Source: Actinomycetota bacterium
GTDB taxonomy: Bacteria; Actinomycetota; Coriobacteriia; Anaerosomatales; D1FN1-002
Assembly (NCBI GenBank): GCA_005774595.1
Contig: VAUM01000049.1
Span: 1 to 9,425, forward strand
DNA length: 9,425 nt
Direction: 5' to 3'
Positions 1 to 7,664 of this stretch are shown in pieces. Each line of letters begins with the position of its first letter. The stretch's first letter is position 1. A model generated the notes under the pieces. The model ran no database searches, was not told the origin of the DNA, and saw only the letters and a list, made by a program, of their open reading frames with translations. The position numbers and the translations under genes are program-made.

Positions 1-118
1 CCTGCACGGCGAGCCGTGGGCCGCCACCGAGCAGGGCATCCTCGCGGCGAATCCGGCGCTGCACGCCGCATTGCTCGACGAGCTGCGCGCCGCGACCGGC
101 CCGGACGGACCCGCGTAG
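1..118 (+). CDS. 3' end of an unidentified plus-strand gene
   Basis: The last 38 codons of a gene entering from the left edge are read in the frame that starts at base 2 and end at TAG 116-118. The peptide contains LHGEPWAATEQGILAANPAL and ends TGPDGPA. About 35 of 38 third positions are G or C, which matches coding sequence in this genome and is the main support. It converges on hemY, with only 8 bp between the two stop codons. I do not recognise the family from this short tail and propose no function. Confidence 0.55.
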   Translation, partial: LHGEPWAATEQGILAANPALHAALLDELRAATGPDGPA

Positions 119-129
119 CCTGCCGGCTA
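116..129. other. Small inverted repeat spanning two convergent stop codons
   Basis: TAGCC (116-120) and GGCTA (125-129) are complementary around a 4-base loop. The outer bases are the TAG stops of the plus-strand gene and of hemY. The stem is only 5 bp with no T-tract on either side, so it is at best a weak bidirectional terminator and may be chance. Confidence 0.25.
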
Positions 130-1614
130 GTAGATCCGCTTCTCCTCGACGTGGTCCTCGGCCAGGTCGATGCCGAACTCGCCGAGCACCTTGGTCACGG
201 CGCGCTCACCGCTCTCGATGCAGTTCGGGATCCCGACGCCGGTGTACGACCCGCCGGCGACCGCAAGGCCCGGCGTCTCCGCGCAGCGCAGGTCGATGAC
301 GGCGACCCGGTCCAGGTGCCCGAGCGTGTACTGCGGCATGCCGAGGTTCCAGCGGTAGACGCGCGACCACGCCGGGTCGACCTTCATCCCGAGGATGTCG
401 GACATCTCCTTGTGCACGATCTCGACGAGCGTCTCGTCCGAGTTCTCCATGATGGCCTGGTTGCCCGGGCCGCCGACGAAGCCGCGCATCAGCGTACGAC
501 CCGCGGGCGCACGTCCCGGCCACTTGGTCGACGAGTAGGTCACCGCCATCAGGCGGCGCTTCTCGGCCTGCGGGCACAGCACGCCGAAGGCGTCGAGCGA
601 GAAGCCGAGGTCATCGGTATCGAACGCCATCGAGACGGTCGCCGACGACGAGTGCGAGATGCCGCCGAGCGCCTCGCCGATCTCGGGGTCGACAGGCGCG
701 AGCAGCTTCTCGGCGGCCCAGCCCTCCGTGGCCACGATGACGGCGTCGGCGTCGATCACGTCGCCGTCGCCGAGCCGGACCTTCCAGCCGCTCCCGTCGC
801 GCTCCACCGACTCGACAGCGGCGCCGGTGCGGATGTTCTCGCGCCCGACCGCGTCGGCCATGGAGTCGGTGAGCCGCTGCATGCCGCCGACGAACGAGGT
901 GAAGAAGGTGCGCGGCTTGGCGCCCGGCTGCGGCGGGTACTTCTTCTTCATCGCCGCGACCTTCTTGCGCGCGTCCACGAAGCCGCCGATGCAGCTGCCG
1001 AACCTCTGCTCCATCTCGAGCAGGCGCGGGAACGTCGACGCGAGTGACATCACCGCAGGATCCGATGCGTGCACGCCGCCGACGAGTGGCTCGGCCAACC
1101 GGTCGAGGCACTCGCGGCCCATGCGGCGCACGATGAAGCTCTCGAGCGTCTCGTCATGCTGCGCGGCCGTCTCGCCCTCGGCCCAGCGCTCCTTCCGAGG
1201 GATGAACAGGTCCATGCCCATGCGGAACTTGCCCGGCCACGAGAACAGGCCGGTCGTCGCGAACGGCACGAACTTGGTGGGCGCGAACATCATGATGCCG
1301 TCGGGCATCTCGTAGAGGCGCCCGCGCGAGAGGATCCAGGTCTTCTTGCGTGAGTCGTCGGTCGGCAGCTCGTCGTCGAAGATGCCGAGCAGCTTGGCGA
1401 TGCGGTGCACGCCGGGCTTCTCGGTGATGAAGCAGTCGGGGCCGCCGTCGACGGTGAACCCGTCGACCTGCTCGGTCAGGATCTTGCCGCCGAGGCGCGG
1501 GTCCTTCTCGACCACGGTCACCTTGACCTCGTGCCCCTCCGCAGCGGCGCGCGTGACCTTGTACGCGGCGCCGAGGCCCGCGGCGCCCCCTCCGATGACG
1601 ACGACGTGCCTCAT
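127..1614 (-). CDS. hemY: FAD-dependent coproporphyrinogen/protoporphyrinogen oxidase (HemY/CgoX)
   Basis: A 495-residue flavoprotein oxidase of heme synthesis. In Gram-positives and actinobacteria this family (CgoX) oxidises coproporphyrinogen III to coproporphyrin III with O2; elsewhere it acts on protoporphyrinogen IX. Residues 4-17 hold the dinucleotide-binding loop (VVVIGGGAAGLGAA), E36 ends the second strand (VVEKDPRLGGK), and residues 452-469 form the C-terminal FAD motif (VAGGSYTGVGIPNCIESG). Length is typical. The ATG at 1612-1614 is chosen because it directly precedes the FAD motif and has GAGGAG 7 bases upstream; a longer frame to 1668 would add an uncharacteristic 18-residue Arg-rich leader and overlap the hemH stop. 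It ends TAG. It is the third gene of hemE-hemH-hemY. The order and adjacent ferrochelatase favour the coproporphyrin route, but substrate cannot be read from sequence, and HemQ/ChdC is not in the window. Confidence 0.93.
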   Translation of the reverse strand: MRHVVVIGGGAAGLGAAYKVTRAAAEGHEVKVTVVEKDPRLGGKILTEQVDGFTVDGGPDCFITEKPGVHRIAKLLGIFDDELPTDDSRKKTWILSRGRLYEMPDGIMMFAPTKFVPFATTGLFSWPGKFRMGMDLFIPRKERWAEGETAAQHDETLESFIVRRMGRECLDRLAEPLVGGVHASDPAVMSLASTFPRLLEMEQRFGSCIGGFVDARKKVAAMKKKYPPQPGAKPRTFFTSFVGGMQRLTDSMADAVGRENIRTGAAVESVERDGSGWKVRLGDGDVIDADAVIVATEGWAAEKLLAPVDPEIGEALGGISHSSSATVSMAFDTDDLGFSLDAFGVLCPQAEKRRLMAVTYSSTKWPGRAPAGRTLMRGFVGGPGNQAIMENSDETLVEIVHKEMSDILGMKVDPAWSRVYRWNLGMPQYTLGHLDRVAVIDLRCAETPGLAVAGGSYTGVGIPNCIESGERAVTKVLGEFGIDLAEDHVEEKRIY

Positions 1615-1621
1615 CCGATCA

Positions 1622-1627
1622 CTCCTC
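1622..1627 (-). promoter_or_regulatory. hemY ribosome binding site
   Basis: GAGGAG on the minus strand, 7 bases before the ATG at 1612-1614. It decides the hemY start in favour of the internal ATG over the one at 1668. Confidence 0.75.
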
Positions 1628-1636
1628 AGCTCTCGA

Positions 1637-1658
1637 CGGCCGGCCCGGCAGCCGGCCG
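1637..1658 (-). other. Hairpin in the hemH-hemY gap
   Basis: A perfect 8-bp stem (CGGCCGGC / GCCGGCCG) with a 6-base loop lies in the 50-bp gap between the hemH stop and the hemY start, just upstream of the hemY ribosome binding site. No U-tract follows, so it is unlikely to be a full terminator. It could tune or stabilise the distal part of the operon mRNA. Confidence 0.45.
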
Positions 1659-1664
1659 CGGGTA

Positions 1665-2624
1665 TCACAGGTACGGGCGCACGCAGTCAGCGATCGCCGA
1701 GACCATCTCCAGGCTGTCGTTCGGGACGTCCGCCCGGAAGAACTCCATGCCCGAGAGCAGGACCGCGTCGGCGAGCTCGACATCCAGGTCGTACTTCGTC
1801 TCCATGTGGTCCGTCAGGAAGCCGACCGGGCACGACGCGATCCCATCGAAGCCGGCCTCAGCCGCTGCCGCGGCGACGTCCTCGACGAGCGGTCCCAACC
1901 ACTCACCCGGACGGTTGCCCTTCGACTGGTAGGCGAAAACCCACGTCACCGGGCCGTCCTCCGAGCCGGTCAACGTGATCCCGCCGAGGTCGACGACACC
2001 GGGCGAGCCCATCCCGAGCCCTGCGGCGATCTCCTCGACCGCGCGATAGAGGCCCGCGACGTACGGATCGTCTTCTACCAGCTCGGCAACGGGGAGGCTG
2101 TGCGCGGAGAACAGCACCAGAGGACGCGTGCAGCCGGCCTGTGCGAGCTCCTTCATCGCGTCGCGGCAGGCGGCGGCCAGGACGTCGGCGAACGTGTCCG
2201 TCTCGCCGAGCGGGCCGGTCTCGATCACCTCGAGCCCGCCGAGCGCCGCGGCCGCCTCCTCGACGGCTTCGCGGTACGCGCCCGACGACACCCGGGACTC
2301 GAACGGCGACAGCGACACCGCGACCACGCGTGTGACGCCGGCCTCCTTGAGCGCGCTCATCGCGTCGGCGATGTACGGGTGCCAGTACCGCATGCCCACC
2401 ACGACGGGCACCTCGCCATCGAACCGCTCGGAGAGCGCATCCGCGATGTTCCTGGCGATCTCGGGCAACGGCGACGCGCCGCCGATGGCGAGGTAGCGGT
2501 TGCGCACCCGCTCGAGCATCTCGGGCGACGGCTCGCGGCCCGTGAGGTTGCGCATGAACGGACCGCAGGCCTCGATCGAATCGGGGCCGCCGAACGCGGT
2601 CAGGAGCACACCCGTCGATCCCAT
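1665..2624 (-). CDS. hemH: Ferrochelatase, coproporphyrin type likely (HemH/CpfC)
   Basis: A 319-residue class II chelatase that inserts Fe2+ into a porphyrin; with HemY/CgoX as partner the expected substrate is coproporphyrin III. Visible family signatures are LLTAFGGP at residues 7-14, YLAIGGASPL at 44-53, FSAHSLP at 172-178 with catalytic-type H175, YQSKGNRPGEWLGP at 232-245, and CPVGFLTDHMETKYDLD at 265-281 with E275 as the acidic metal-path residue. Residue 11 is Phe where the B. subtilis enzyme has Tyr13; to my recollection Phe is usual in actinobacterial forms. I see no C-terminal CxC cluster motif of the [2Fe-2S] ferrochelatases. The start is an ATG 6 bp after the hemE stop with GGAG about 11 bases upstream, inside hemE. 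It ends TGA. Confidence 0.93.
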   Translation of the reverse strand: MGSTGVLLTAFGGPDSIEACGPFMRNLTGREPSPEMLERVRNRYLAIGGASPLPEIARNIADALSERFDGEVPVVVGMRYWHPYIADAMSALKEAGVTRVVAVSLSPFESRVSSGAYREAVEEAAAALGGLEVIETGPLGETDTFADVLAAACRDAMKELAQAGCTRPLVLFSAHSLPVAELVEDDPYVAGLYRAVEEIAAGLGMGSPGVVDLGGITLTGSEDGPVTWVFAYQSKGNRPGEWLGPLVEDVAAAAAEAGFDGIASCPVGFLTDHMETKYDLDVELADAVLLSGMEFFRADVPNDSLEMVSAIADCVRPYL

Positions 2625-2630
2625 CGCGGC

Positions 2631-3701
2631 CTACGCTCCGGCGCGGATGCGGCGCGAGTGCTCGTGCACCAGTCTGATGAGCGTGCGCGCCTTGTCCGGG
2701 TCGCTGGTCTTGTGGATGCCGTGGCCGAGGTTGAACACGTGGCCAGGGCGCGTCCCGACAGCCTCGAGGATCTCGACGACCTGCCGCTCGATCTCGTCGT
2801 CGGGAGCGAACAGCGCGACCGGGTCGATGTTGCCCTGGATGCCGAAGCGCGGGTCGATGCGGCGCACCGCCTCGGCCATCGAGAGTCGCCAGTCGACGCC
2901 GACGATGTCGCCGCCCGCCTTCTGCACGAGCTCGATCATCGAGGTGGCGCCGTTCGCGAAGTGGATGACCGGCACGCCGCCGTCGACCGCGCGCTCGCCG
3001 TGTGCCTTGACCTCGGCCAGCACGCGGGCGCTGTGCGGGAGCACGAAGCGCTCGTAGTCGCGCGGCGCGACGTAGCCGACCCAGCTGTCGAACATCTGGA
3101 CGACCTGCGCGCCGGCATCGATCTGGGCGCACAGGTAGGCGATGACCGTATCGGCGAACCTGTTCATGAGCAGGTCCCACGCGGCCGGCTCACTCCACAT
3201 GAGCGCCTTGCACTTCTCATAGTCGCGCGTGCCCTGGCCCTCGATCGCGTACGACGCCAGCGTGAACGGCGCGCCCGCGAAGCCGATGAGCGGCACCTTG
3301 TCCGCGAGTTCGCGGCGGAGGATGCGGATCGCGTCCATCACGTAGCCGGTGTGCTCGATCGGGTCCGAGACGGTGAGCCTCTCGACGTCCGCGACGCTGC
3401 GGACCGGGTTGTGGATGACCGGGCCCTCGCCCTTCGCGAACTCGAGCTCGAGGCCCATGCCGTCGAACACCACCAGGATGTCCGAGAACAGGATCGCCGC
3501 GTCCACGCCGACCAGGTCGACCGGCTGCATCGTGACCTCGACGGCGAGCTCGGGCGTGCGGCACATCTCGAGGAAGCCGTGCTTCTCGCGGACCGCGCGG
3601 TACTCGGACATGTAGCGACCGGCCTGACGCATCATCCAGACCGGCGTGTAGTCGGTCGGCTGGAGGCGGCACGCGCGCAGGAAGGTGTCGTTGAACGGCA
3701 T
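2631..3701 (-). CDS. hemE: Uroporphyrinogen decarboxylase
   Basis: A 356-residue cytosolic enzyme that removes four carboxyl groups from uroporphyrinogen III to give coproporphyrinogen III, the branch substrate of the following two enzymes. Both family signatures are present: PVWMMRQAGRYMSEYR at residues 20-35 and GFAGAPFTLASYAIEG at 140-155. By position, R25, D74 (FSD), Y151, S206 (FDSW) and H327 (NLGHGI) match the active-site Arg, Asp, Tyr, Ser and His known from the human enzyme. Length is normal. The ATG at 3699-3701 is preceded by AGAGGA about 12 bases upstream, a rather long spacing. It is the first gene of the hemE-hemH-hemY unit. It ends TAG, followed in frame by two sense codons and the hemH ATG. 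Confidence 0.96.
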   Translation of the reverse strand: MPFNDTFLRACRLQPTDYTPVWMMRQAGRYMSEYRAVREKHGFLEMCRTPELAVEVTMQPVDLVGVDAAILFSDILVVFDGMGLELEFAKGEGPVIHNPVRSVADVERLTVSDPIEHTGYVMDAIRILRRELADKVPLIGFAGAPFTLASYAIEGQGTRDYEKCKALMWSEPAAWDLLMNRFADTVIAYLCAQIDAGAQVVQMFDSWVGYVAPRDYERFVLPHSARVLAEVKAHGERAVDGGVPVIHFANGATSMIELVQKAGGDIVGVDWRLSMAEAVRRIDPRFGIQGNIDPVALFAPDDEIERQVVEILEAVGTRPGHVFNLGHGIHKTSDPDKARTLIRLVHEHSRRIRAGA

Positions 3702-3752
3702 GCGGGGACGGTTCCTCTCGAACGATCGGCGGGGGAAGACGAACGAGTGTGG

Positions 3753-3782
3753 ATTCTACACGAAGCGCACCCAGGGCATGAA
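3753..3782 (-). promoter_or_regulatory. Candidate hemE operon promoter
   Basis: In the 155-bp gap upstream of hemE, the minus strand has TAGAAT (3753-3758) as a -10 candidate in a locally AT-richer patch. TTCATG (3777-3782) lies 18 bp upstream as a weak -35 with 3 of 6 consensus matches. The predicted leader would be about 45 bases. The -35 touches the edge of the hairpin that closes acs. Confidence 0.35.
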
Positions 3783-3824
3783 GCGGCCCCGGCCTCGCGA
3801 ATGCGCGCGACCGGGGCCGACTTC
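3780..3824 (-). terminator. Strong hairpin after acs, probable terminator
   Basis: GAAG + CGGCCCCGG (3780-3792) pairs with CCGGGGCCG + CTTC (3811-3824) around an inner TCGCG/CGCGA stem. Small bulges separate the three helices. It begins about 30 bp after the second acs TAG and lies upstream of the hemE promoter region, where a terminator is expected. There is no clear U-tract in the minus direction, so termination is inferred from stem strength and position. Confidence 0.55.
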
Positions 3825-3856
3825 CGCGTGCGCGGGACGTGAGCCCGCGGGAAGCG

Positions 3857-3940
3857 CTACAGCTTGTCGGCCGGAGGCGCCGTGTCGATGATCGTCTTGA
3901 CCACCGAGGGGTCGGCCAGCGTCGTGATGTCGCCCATGCC

Positions 3941-3943
<3 letters not shown>
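3857..3943 (-). pseudogene. acs: acs C-terminal tail separated by an in-frame amber codon
   Basis: After TAG 3941-3943 the acs frame stays open for 27 codons to a second TAG at 3857-3859. The peptide begins GMGDITTLADPSVV and ends PPADKL; 26 of 27 third positions are G or C. Acs proteins such as the Salmonella enzyme continue past the catalytic lysine with LGDTSTLADPGVV, so this is the authentic family tail. With it the protein would have 666 residues and 44 after the catalytic lysine, close to the 43 of Salmonella; without it only 16 remain. Readthrough, a recent nonsense mutation and a base-call error all fit. An ATG two codons after the TAG has no Shine-Dalgarno sequence, so separate translation is unlikely. 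Confidence 0.85.
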
Positions 3944-5857
<1,914 letters not shown>

Positions 5858-5866
5858 GGGCTATCA

Positions 5867-5872
5867 CTCCTT
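5867..5872 (-). promoter_or_regulatory. acs ribosome binding site
   Basis: AAGGAG on the minus strand, 9 bases before the GTG at 5855-5857. It is near consensus and supports the non-ATG start. Confidence 0.8.
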
Positions 5873-5899
5873 CTCGATCCGGTTCCGGCATGTCGATGC

Positions 5900-5923
5900 T
5901 CCGGCGCGCCCAGGAGCGCCGGA
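5900..5923 (-). other. Hairpin in the acs leader
   Basis: A perfect 8-bp stem, TCCGGCGC (5900-5907) and GCGCCGGA (5916-5923), with an 8-base loop, about 28 bases upstream of the acs ribosome binding site. No U-tract follows. It could be part of a structured 5' leader. Confidence 0.45.
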
Positions 5924-5949
5924 CCCCCTCGCACAGCAAGAGCGGGCGA

Positions 5950-5978
5950 CACGACCCGGCGTTCGTAACCGGGTCGTG
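5950..5978 (-). promoter_or_regulatory. Perfect inverted repeat at the expected acs transcription start
   Basis: A perfect 10-bp inverted repeat, CACGACCCGG (5950-5959) and CCGGGTCGTG (5969-5978), with a 9-base spacer. It lies immediately downstream of the candidate -10 of acs, so it would occupy about +1 to +29 of the transcript. That suits either a DNA operator for a dimeric regulator or a 5' mRNA hairpin; sequence alone does not decide. Confidence 0.45.
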
Positions 5979-5984
5979 GGCGAC

Positions 5985-5990
5985 ATTGTA
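5985..5990 (-). promoter_or_regulatory. Candidate acs -10 element
   Basis: TACAAT on the minus strand is 5 of 6 to the -10 consensus and is an isolated AT-rich patch in very GC-rich surroundings. No recognisable -35 lies 16-19 bp upstream. It would give a leader of about 120 bases. Confidence 0.4.
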
Positions 5991-6033
5991 CCCGCCGCCG
6001 CCCGGGGCAGGCGTGCCGCGGCCCGGCGGGCGG

Positions 6034-6277
6034 CGTCCCGCGCTCGGGGGACGGCGCGACCGCCGCTCACCGCTCCCCCCGCACCGCCCGACGGAAAGAA
6101 TGTAACTCCTGTTGCAATCGCGTCCCCAAGGCACTACGCTCCCTGCGTTGACAGCTTTCCCTTCCCTAACAGTCGCCACCCGGGGGATCCGGGGCGACGA
6201 AGGCGGCGGCTCGCAGGCGACCGGCATCGCCGCGAGAGGTGCAGCATCCGAGGCCACGCTGCACCGGTTTTCACCGC
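6034..6277. other. Gene-free stretch with tandem hairpins between degV and acs
   Basis: The gap from 5858 to 6364 has no convincing gene. Besides the elements listed separately it holds a row of stems: CGTCCC/GGGACG (6034-6053), GTCGCC/GGCGAC (6172-6198), CTCGC.GGCGA/TCGCC.GCGAG with one bulged base (6210-6236), GGTGCAGC/GCTGCACC, 8 bp perfect (6238-6265), and CGGT/ACCG closed by a GAAA tetraloop on the minus strand (about 6265-6276). The last four are nearly back to back. I could not match the conserved cores of riboswitches I know (cobalamin, TPP, FMN, c-di-GMP, c-di-AMP, lysine) on either strand. It may be a long acs leader, a small RNA, or only GC-rich spacer. Confidence 0.4.
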
Positions 6278-6308
6278 CCAGTGCTCAGGGGTACGTAGGG
6301 AAGGATTA

Positions 6309-6340
6309 GGAAGGCCCTGGCCCGAAGGCCGGGGCCTTCC
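6309..6340 (-). terminator. Strong terminator-type hairpin after degV
   Basis: A 14-bp stem (6309-6322 with 6327-6340, one non-Watson-Crick pair) has a UUCG loop when read on the minus strand. It lies 25 bp after the degV stop and is followed by a mildly T-containing stretch (TAATCCTT). It is the best terminator in the window and separates the HIT-degV unit from acs. Confidence 0.75.
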
Positions 6341-6348
6341 GCCGTCTT

Positions 6349-6363
6349 GCGGCCCGAAGCCGC
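6349..6363 (-). terminator. Short hairpin directly after the degV stop
   Basis: GCGGC/GCCGC stem with a TTCGG loop on the minus strand, starting right after the degV TGA. With the larger hairpin just beyond, it makes a tandem arrangement that may act as a double terminator. Confidence 0.45.
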
Positions 6364-6364
6364 G

Positions 6365-7213
6365 TCACTCGGCGGGCAGGAGCGCGATCCCCCAGCCGGT
6401 GCCGGTGTGCGTCGAGATCACGCTGCCGACCGGCAGCACGAACAGCTCGCTTGCCCGGTACGCGTCGCCGAGCTTGGCGGCGAGGTCCCGGGCGCGGGGC
6501 TCCGACATCGCGTGCAGGACCGCGAACGCCGCGTCGCGCCGGTCCCCCATCTGCTCGGCGACCCACGCGAGCGTCGCATCGAGCGCCGCGGCGCCGCCCC
6601 GGACCCGCTTGAGCGGCTTGAACGCGCCATCGACGACGGTGAAGACGACCTTCAAGTCCAGCAGGGACCCGAGGAACTTGCCGACAGCGCCGATGCGCCC
6701 GCCCTTGGCGAGGTTGTCGAGCGAGTCGAGCCCGACGATCAATCCCACGCGGTCGCGCGCCGAAGCGGCGGCCGCGAGCACGCGGTCGACCGATGCGCCC
6801 GCCGCCGCCGCGGCGGCGGCCTCGAGGACCTGGAACGCGAGCCCCCACGACAGGTTCAGCGAGTCGAACACGTGCACGCGCCCCCCGAACTCGCGGGCCG
6901 CCGTCTCCGCGACGCTGAACGTCCCGGACAGCTTCGACGAGATGTGCAGCGCCACGACTTCGTCGGCGGCCTCGAGCGCGGAGCCGTACGCCTCGACCAT
7001 CTCACCGACGGACGGCTGGGACGTGGTCGGGAGCTTCGGCGAGGAGGCCATGAGCGCGAAGAACTCCTCCTGGGTCAGGTCGCCGTCGCGGTAGGTGCGG
7101 TCGCCGACCTGGACCGCGAGCGGGACCACCGTGACGCCACGCTCCGACGCGACGTCCGGCGGGATGTCGGACGTGCTGTCGGTGACCACCGCGACGCGGC
7201 TAGATGGCGTCAT
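6365..7213 (-). CDS. DegV/FakB family fatty-acid-binding protein
   Basis: A 282-residue DegV-fold protein. Members bind one fatty acid; in Firmicutes (FakB) they present it to the kinase FakA for phosphorylation and entry into phospholipid synthesis. Visible signatures are VTDSTSDIP (10-18), TTSQPS (63-68), SSKLSGTF (92-99), GLDSLDNLAKGGRIG (161-175) and SVISTHTGTGWG (264-275). Length is typical. The ATG at 7211-7213 overlaps the end of the HIT gene by 14 bp and has no Shine-Dalgarno sequence, so translational coupling is likely. A run of seven alanines (132-138) is encoded by a perfect palindrome. It ends TGA, followed by two UUCG-type hairpins. FakA is not in the window, so a FakB role is inferred. 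Confidence 0.92.
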   Translation of the reverse strand: MTPSSRVAVVTDSTSDIPPDVASERGVTVVPLAVQVGDRTYRDGDLTQEEFFALMASSPKLPTTSQPSVGEMVEAYGSALEAADEVVALHISSKLSGTFSVAETAAREFGGRVHVFDSLNLSWGLAFQVLEAAAAAAAGASVDRVLAAAASARDRVGLIVGLDSLDNLAKGGRIGAVGKFLGSLLDLKVVFTVVDGAFKPLKRVRGGAAALDATLAWVAEQMGDRRDAAFAVLHAMSEPRARDLAAKLGDAYRASELFVLPVGSVISTHTGTGWGIALLPAE

Positions 7214-7559
7214 CGCCGAAGGAGACCATGCCGTGCGACATCGCCTGACCGCCGAGGACGTGGACGTGGAGGTGCTGGACGGTCTGTTTCGCGTCGAGGC
7301 CGTTGTTGACGATGGCCCGGTAGCCGGTCATGTCCACGCCCTTGAGGCGTGCGACCTCGGGGATCAGGGAGAACAGTCTGGCGATGACGTCGCCGGGCAC
7401 GTTGTCGCCGAGATCGCGGTAGTGCTGCTTCGGGACGATCAGGACGTGCACGGGAGCCTGCGGAGCGATGTCGTTGAACGCGATGACGGCGCCGTCTTCG
7501 TACACCTTGTTGCAGGCGAGTTCCCCGGTCCCGATCATGCAGAAGATGCAGCCTTCCAA
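7200..7559 (-). CDS. HIT-family (histidine triad) nucleotide hydrolase
   Basis: A 119-residue cytosolic HINT-like protein; such enzymes hydrolyse nucleoside phosphoramidates and adenylylated substrates. The N-terminal CIFC (residues 4-7) is the common metal-binding CxxC, NDIAPQAPVHVLIVPKQH (29-46) is the family core, and QHLHVH (95-100) gives the triad H96, H98 and H100. The start is placed at TTG 7557-7559: it puts CxxC at the usual distance, has AAGGGG 9 bases upstream and gives the family's usual length. A longer frame to an ATG at 7637 adds 26 Arg/Gly-rich residues and would begin at the promoter candidate. It ends TAG inside degV. The native substrate cannot be told. Confidence 0.93.
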   Translation of the reverse strand: MEGCIFCMIGTGELACNKVYEDGAVIAFNDIAPQAPVHVLIVPKQHYRDLGDNVPGDVIARLFSLIPEVARLKGVDMTGYRAIVNNGLDAKQTVQHLHVHVLGGQAMSHGMVSFGDDAI

Positions 7560-7568
7560 GGCTCCTCG

Positions 7569-7574
7569 CCCCTT
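7569..7574 (-). promoter_or_regulatory. Ribosome binding site of the HIT gene
   Basis: AAGGGG on the minus strand, 9 bases before the TTG start. A second purine-rich stretch, GAGGAG (7562-7567), is only 2 bases from the TTG and probably too close. Confidence 0.5.
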
Positions 7575-7608
7575 CCCTCGACCGCGGGCACCAGCGCGCC
7601 CCCTCGGG

Positions 7609-7637
7609 ATACTACGAGTCGCCGCGCGGCGGCGCAA
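7609..7637 (-). promoter_or_regulatory. Candidate promoter of HIT-degV
   Basis: TTGCGC (7632-7637) and TAGTAT (7609-7614) on the minus strand are separated by exactly 17 bp; they match 3 of 6 and 4 of 6 consensus bases. They lie in the 105-bp gap after the diguanylate cyclase gene and would give a leader of about 40 bases. The spacer contains a perfect 12-bp palindrome (7620-7631). Confidence 0.45.
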
Positions 7638-7664
7638 ACCCGCTCTCGCGCCGCGCCGCTTGCG

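Noticed and set aside
16..1047. Long plus-strand open frame opposite hemY
   Set aside because: It is antisense to a clear hemY; its Arg/Asp/Val-rich composition is the usual shadow of a high-GC gene.
1615..1668. Upstream ATG extending hemY by 18 residues
   Set aside because: The extension precedes the usual N-terminal FAD motif, overlaps the hemH stop, and the internal ATG has a good ribosome binding site.
1806..3842. 678-codon plus-strand open frame opposite hemH and hemE
   Set aside because: It spans two well-supported genes in antisense, is rich in Arg, Asp, His, Leu and Val, and shows no family motif.
6148..6153. Perfect TTGACA on the plus strand in the degV-acs gap
   Set aside because: No -10-like hexamer lies 16-18 bp downstream and there is no plus-strand gene to serve.
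6172..6340. Known riboswitch or T-box in the degV-acs gap
   Set aside because: Both strands were read for the conserved cores of cobalamin, TPP, FMN, lysine, c-di-GMP, c-di-AMP and T-box elements; only short chance resemblances were seen.
7560..7637. Upstream ATG extending the HIT protein by 26 residues
   Set aside because: The extension is Arg/Gly-rich and unlike the family, and it would start at the candidate promoter's -35 box.
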